In this document: one piece after another, positions 38,306-40,979 of the stretch | Position numbering within the stretch: the first letter of the stretch is position 1 | Layout of the letters: every line of letters starts with the position of its first letter | Source of the DNA: Desulfitibacter alkalitolerans DSM 16504 | GTDB taxonomy: Bacteria; Bacillota; DSM-16504; Desulfitibacterales; Desulfitibacteraceae | NCBI RefSeq assembly: GCF_000620305.1 | Contig: NZ_JHVU01000032.1 | Coordinates: 1-40,979 of the forward strand | Direction of reading: 5' to 3' | Length of the DNA stretch: 40,979 nucleotides | The notes under the pieces: generated by a model | Told to the model about the DNA's origin: nothing | Databases searched by the model: none | Seen by the model: only the letters and a program-made list of their open reading frames with translations | Position numbers and translations under genes: made by a program

Positions 38306-39727
38306 TTGAGTACTCGCAAATTTGCAATAATTACTACAATGCTGGCTTTTACATATTTTTACTACAGCTCCGGTTTTATTACCGGGGTTTATGTTTTCTC
38401 TCCGCAGGTTTCTTTATCGGAATATTCTCTTCTTTTCAATGTAGGAACTCAAATATTTGTTATTATCGGCATATTTCTTTTTTATCCTGCTGCAGGATTC
38501 TTCACATCCATCCTAAGGAATAAATTTCTGTTAAGTATACAGATATTTGCTGTTATAGCTTTAATAAGCACTACTTTTACCATAAGCAATGTGACAATCG
38601 CTAAATACTTATTCTGCTTTTTTAATAGTGTCAGTTATTTTTATATATCCTTTTGTCTATATAGTGTTTCATGCCTTTTACCCTATCACCAAAGGGGCAA
38701 AAGTATTGGTATTGCTTACTCAGTGAGCATCTTATTTACTCTCTTTCTCGGTCTTCTGCCTGGCAATGCCGGTTTAACTCCCCCTTTTGCACTTGTTATT
38801 TACAGTTTTTGCATTGCGGCTTCATTTTTCCTGTATTCCAGGCTTGCAAACGAAAAGTATCCTGAAAAAAAGAAAAGTTCTTTCAAAATAGAGCAAAGAC
38901 ATACCGGTAATAAAGAACTGCTGCTAGCTTTACTGTCTTTTACACTGCTTATCTCAATTCTTTACGGGGTATCAAGCCAGATTATTGCCTCTTATGCATA
39001 TGAGGGAATGAATGTAGCGATATCAAGGGGATTTGCAGCAGTGGGATTCATTTTGGCCGGATTTCTTGCAGACAGGAACCGGAAGCTTTCCTTTTTAATC
39101 TCAATTACTGCCATTTCTTTTGCTTTTTTAGGCTTGCTTTTATACAGTTTCCCAGATGCTGCCTTTTTTGCAGCATCATTTACATATCTGATAACAGGAT
39201 TTTATGTGTTATATACTTTAGTAGTTTTTACCGACTTTGCTGCCAAAACTCAGCCTGCCTTATTTGCGGCTTTTGGCGCACTTTCTTTAAGGCTGGGAAC
39301 CATAATATCCTATCTGATGACAAACCGTTTTATTTTACAAAACTCCGTTATGGATATTCTTATAGTTTCCGGCCTGTTTGTATTGCTGTTGCTATCTGCT
39401 GTGTATTTATACGAACGGCTATATCCTAAAACGGAAATTCTGGAAAGAATAGTGGAAGTAAAGTCTCAGGAATACATATCTCCGATAGACATTGAAAGTG
39501 CCAAAGAAAAATACGGTCTTACAGCAAGAGAAAAGGATGTTCTTTCCCTCATCTTAACGGGGATTACTGCAAATGATGCTGCTCAAAAGCTCTACATAAC
39601 CGAAAGAACAGTTAAAGCCCATTTATCATCAATATATCGCAAAACCGGAACAAAAAATCGTGTTGAACTTTCCATGATTATATCAGAAAAAGATATTCCT
39701 GCAGCCGCTCGTGAAAATAAAGATTAA
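38306..39727 (+). CDS. MFS-like membrane sensor fused to LuxR-type DNA-binding domain
   Basis: The 473-residue protein starts at TTG with GGAGGTGGCAGC directly upstream. No better ATG exists in frame. Residues 8-390 contain about 12 hydrophobic helices arranged like a major-facilitator protein (for example FLGLLPGNAGLTPPFALVIY and GFAAVGFILAGFLADRNRKL). Residues 405-465 are a LuxR helix-turn-helix: YGLTAREKDVLSLILTGITA then NDAAQKLYITERTVKAHLSS and IYRKTGTKNRVEL. Such one-component regulators sense a ligand in the membrane part. The divergent SLH gene and the palindrome between them suggest it controls surface-protein expression. Ligand unknown. Confidence 0.88.
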   Translation: MSTRKFAIITTMLAFTYFYYSSGFITGVYVFSPQVSLSEYSLLFNVGTQIFVIIGIFLFYPAAGFFTSILRNKFLLSIQIFAVIALISTTFTISNVTIAKYLFCFFNSVSYFYISFCLYSVSCLLPYHQRGKSIGIAYSVSILFTLFLGLLPGNAGLTPPFALVIYSFCIAASFFLYSRLANEKYPEKKKSSFKIEQRHTGNKELLLALLSFTLLISILYGVSSQIIASYAYEGMNVAISRGFAAVGFILAGFLADRNRKLSFLISITAISFAFLGLLLYSFPDAAFFAASFTYLITGFYVLYTLVVFTDFAAKTQPALFAAFGALSLRLGTIISYLMTNRFILQNSVMDILIVSGLFVLLLLSAVYLYERLYPKTEILERIVEVKSQEYISPIDIESAKEKYGLTAREKDVLSLILTGITANDAAQKLYITERTVKAHLSSIYRKTGTKNRVELSMIISEKDIPAAARENKD

Positions 39728-39783
39728 AAGCTTTAAAATTAAAACTCTTTATTAGCCACTGACTGTATCTATGTTTATTAATG

Positions 39784-40260
39784 TTAACGCGATTGTGTAT
39801 GTTTAAACCTGTTGCGCTTTTCTTCCGCAGGCATTGCCGCTAATGTAATCGCTTCATAATTGGCTGTACTTTTGCACTTTTCGGGAATGTTTCCTCTTTC
39901 CTTCATAGAAGAATAGCTTGCGCCGCCCACAATAATATGGTCCAGAACTTTGATCCCAAGAGGATGAAAAATATCAACAATTCTCTGTGTAAATGCTTTA
40001 TCTTCAAGAGAAGGATTTACGGAGCATCCCGGGTGGTTATGGGCTAAAATCATTGCATTGCAATCACAGGCAAGGGCATATTTCAATATTTCTCTCGGAT
40101 AAACCGCCGTTTGTCCGATACTCCCTTCCGACATGGTCTTTGTTTCGATTATGTTGTTGCCGCTGTCCAAAAAAGCCACCATAAACCTTTCTTTATCCTT
40201 CATTCCTCCCAAAAGGGCTAAAAAATATTGGCCTGCTATTATGGTTGATGAATTGAGCAT
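39784..40260 (-). CDS. RadC-like JAB-domain protein
   Basis: The 158-residue frame carries the JAB/MPN+ metal site HNHPGCSVNPSLED (about residues 74-87), matching HxH...PSxxD of RadC. FMVAFLDSGNNIIE, YPREILKYALACDCNAMILA and GIKVLDHIIVGG are also conserved. The helix-hairpin-helix N-terminus of full RadC is absent, as in many mobile-element RadC proteins. The frame is open for nine more codons upstream without a start, and the ATG has only a weak AAAGG. It may thus be truncated at its N-terminus where it meets the primase fragment. Role: predicted metalloprotease-like fold, true function unresolved. Confidence 0.78.
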   Translation of the reverse strand: MLNSSTIIAGQYFLALLGGMKDKERFMVAFLDSGNNIIETKTMSEGSIGQTAVYPREILKYALACDCNAMILAHNHPGCSVNPSLEDKAFTQRIVDIFHPLGIKVLDHIIVGGASYSSMKERGNIPEKCKSTANYEAITLAAMPAEEKRNRFKHTQSR

Positions 40261-40499
40261 GACCTTTTCGCTGCTTTGCTTAAAAGTCTAATAAGCTGTG
40301 TTAAAAGCAATGTGCCGAATTTCCTGACTGTTGCTGCACTGATCTGCTCCTTAAAGAAGAACCACAAATGTGCCCCATTTCCGGATTGTGACCGTTCTAA
40401 TGCAAATGGTATATCCATTGTGTTGCAGATATCTCTCAATACACTTACATCCTTCTGCCCGCCTTCGTCATCAAAGTCCATCGCTATGGCTATTTTCTA
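40239..40499 (-). pseudogene. TOTE-type primase fragment
   Basis: The frame reads KIAIAMDFDDEGGQKDVSVL then RDICNTMDIPFALERSQSG and NGAHLWFFFKEQIS. This is the archaeo-eukaryotic primase core of TOTE conflict systems (DFDD, ERSxSGNGAHLW). It begins directly after a stop, and the homologous sequence ends near LLLTQ (about 40,300), after which the frame is random. Both ends of the parent gene, including its helicase part, are missing. It is a remnant of a defence-related gene. Confidence 0.72.
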
Positions 40500-40953
40500 T
40501 CCTATGAACATATGAAAAGGCGAGAGGATACAAAACTATAAAACCAACAAATATACTAATAATACCCCATCTACGTAACTTTATTAGTTCCCAAAATCCC
40601 CTAATACCCAGTACAGTAATCTTGTATAAAATGCCGCTAGACAATTCGATTGATTGTGGTAATAAATCATAAATCCATTTTTCTTTTTCGCATTTTGTAA
40701 ATCGAATCTGCTTATGTACCCTTCTAGACTTACTTACCCAGAGAACATTAGAACAATATAATTTCCTAGTTTTTTTATAATTAGGTAATTCATGCGACTT
40801 TTGTATTAATTCTACTGTCTTTTCAATTGAATAAGTTCTAGCTGTAGCCACATCTAACTGTGACATGCGGTTATTATCTAAAACTGTAGTGCGACAAGCT
40901 AATCTGCAGTGACTTCGACAAGCTAGCCTGCAGGAGAAAGCATAAACCATCAT
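40471..40953 (-). CDS. Unrecognised protein with one C-terminal membrane helix
   Basis: The frame gives 160 residues, or 131 if it starts at MSQLDVATARTYSIEKTVEL. Neither start has a clear ribosome binding site. The middle is basic (KKTRKLYCSNVLWVSKSRRV), and residues about 128-148 form a hydrophobic helix (GIISIFVGFIVLYPLAFSYV). The final residues overlap the primase fragment and may be read-through of the junction. The extreme N-terminus contains a short duplicated CRLACR motif from a DNA repeat and is probably not translated. No family is recognised. Confidence 0.45.
   Translation of the reverse strand: MMVYAFSCRLACRSHCRLACRTTVLDNNRMSQLDVATARTYSIEKTVELIQKSHELPNYKKTRKLYCSNVLWVSKSRRVHKQIRFTKCEKEKWIYDLLPQSIELSSGILYKITVLGIRGFWELIKLRRWGIISIFVGFIVLYPLAFSYVHRIENSHSDGL
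40892..40932. repeat. Imperfect tandem repeat
   Basis: CGACAAGCTAATCTGCAG is followed about 23 bases later by CGACAAGCTAGCCTGCAG, differing at two positions. It underlies the CRLACR duplication in the open frame and may be part of an element end or a binding site. Confidence 0.5.
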
Positions 40954-40979
40954 AGCTATATGTAAGACACCCTAAACTG

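Noticed and set aside
1-40979. CRISPR arrays, rRNA genes and tRNA genes
   Set aside because: I found no regularly spaced short repeats, no ribosomal RNA landmarks and no cloverleaf with a TTCGA-type arm that I could support.

Overview
This looks like chromosome from a low-to-mid GC Firmicute, most likely a spore-forming member of the Clostridia. Support comes from an integrative-element segment carrying SpoVG and YodL homologues, several S-layer-homology (SLH) proteins, c-di-GMP signalling, and AGGAGG-type ribosome binding sites almost throughout. Species cannot be fixed from the sequence alone. Base composition and gene style change sharply several times, so the window is a mosaic of inserted blocks.

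Region A (about 1-12,815, all minus strand, relatively GC rich) is part of an integrative and conjugative element (ICE). It holds the start of a tyrosine recombinase, two paralogous DUF6133-like one-helix membrane proteins, a SpoVG homologue, a YodL-domain protein, a 1,535-residue SLH/Ig-repeat surface protein, two AbrB-fold proteins, a Dam-type DNA adenine methylase, an ArdA-like antirestriction protein and several unknown proteins. Four strong hairpins followed by T-runs sit directly in front of genes, and several unrelated proteins end in similar Met/Gly/Gln-rich tails.

Region B (about 12,900-19,620, plus strand, AT rich) contains the two halves of a 5TMR-GGDEF diguanylate cyclase, about 5.2 kb apart. 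Between them lies a self-contained module: promoter, a riboswitch of probable NiCo (czcD) type with overlapping terminator, a P2-type cation ATPase, a small membrane protein, a zinc-ribbon protein, a Ser/Thr kinase and a TVP38-family membrane protein. A 15-base imperfect direct repeat flanks the module.

Region C (about 19,840-23,460) is a graveyard with a few surviving genes: a broken AAA/ABC-type ATPase, a toxin-antitoxin pair whose toxin is fused to an IS3-family remnant, an unknown 123-residue protein, and a DUF6933/pRiA4b ORF-3-like gene with a 2-base insertion at its expected start, preceded by an unrecognised small gene.

Region D (about 23,480-29,280, minus strand) is a complete siderophore-iron uptake locus of Feu type: Btr-like AraC regulator, lipoprotein, two FecCD permeases and an ATPase, with Fur-like boxes upstream of the regulator and of the lipoprotein gene.

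Region E (about 29,590-38,240, minus strand) is a cell-surface locus: two large SLH proteins with beta-solenoid-like regions, and two zinc-ribbon proteins encoded upstream of the second one. A well-formed c-di-GMP-I riboswitch with its own terminator lies at the D/E border. It faces the iron locus rather than a surface gene, so it may have lost its original target.

Region F (38,220-40,979) holds a membrane-sensor LuxR-type regulator (MFS-like membrane part plus C-terminal HTH) with a TTG start and an 18-base palindrome upstream, a RadC-like JAB protein, a fragment of a TOTE-type primase, and an unrecognised membrane protein. The link among diguanylate cyclase, c-di-GMP riboswitch and SLH adhesins is an inference. 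If correct, insertion events have broken both the enzyme and the riboswitch-target connection in this genome.
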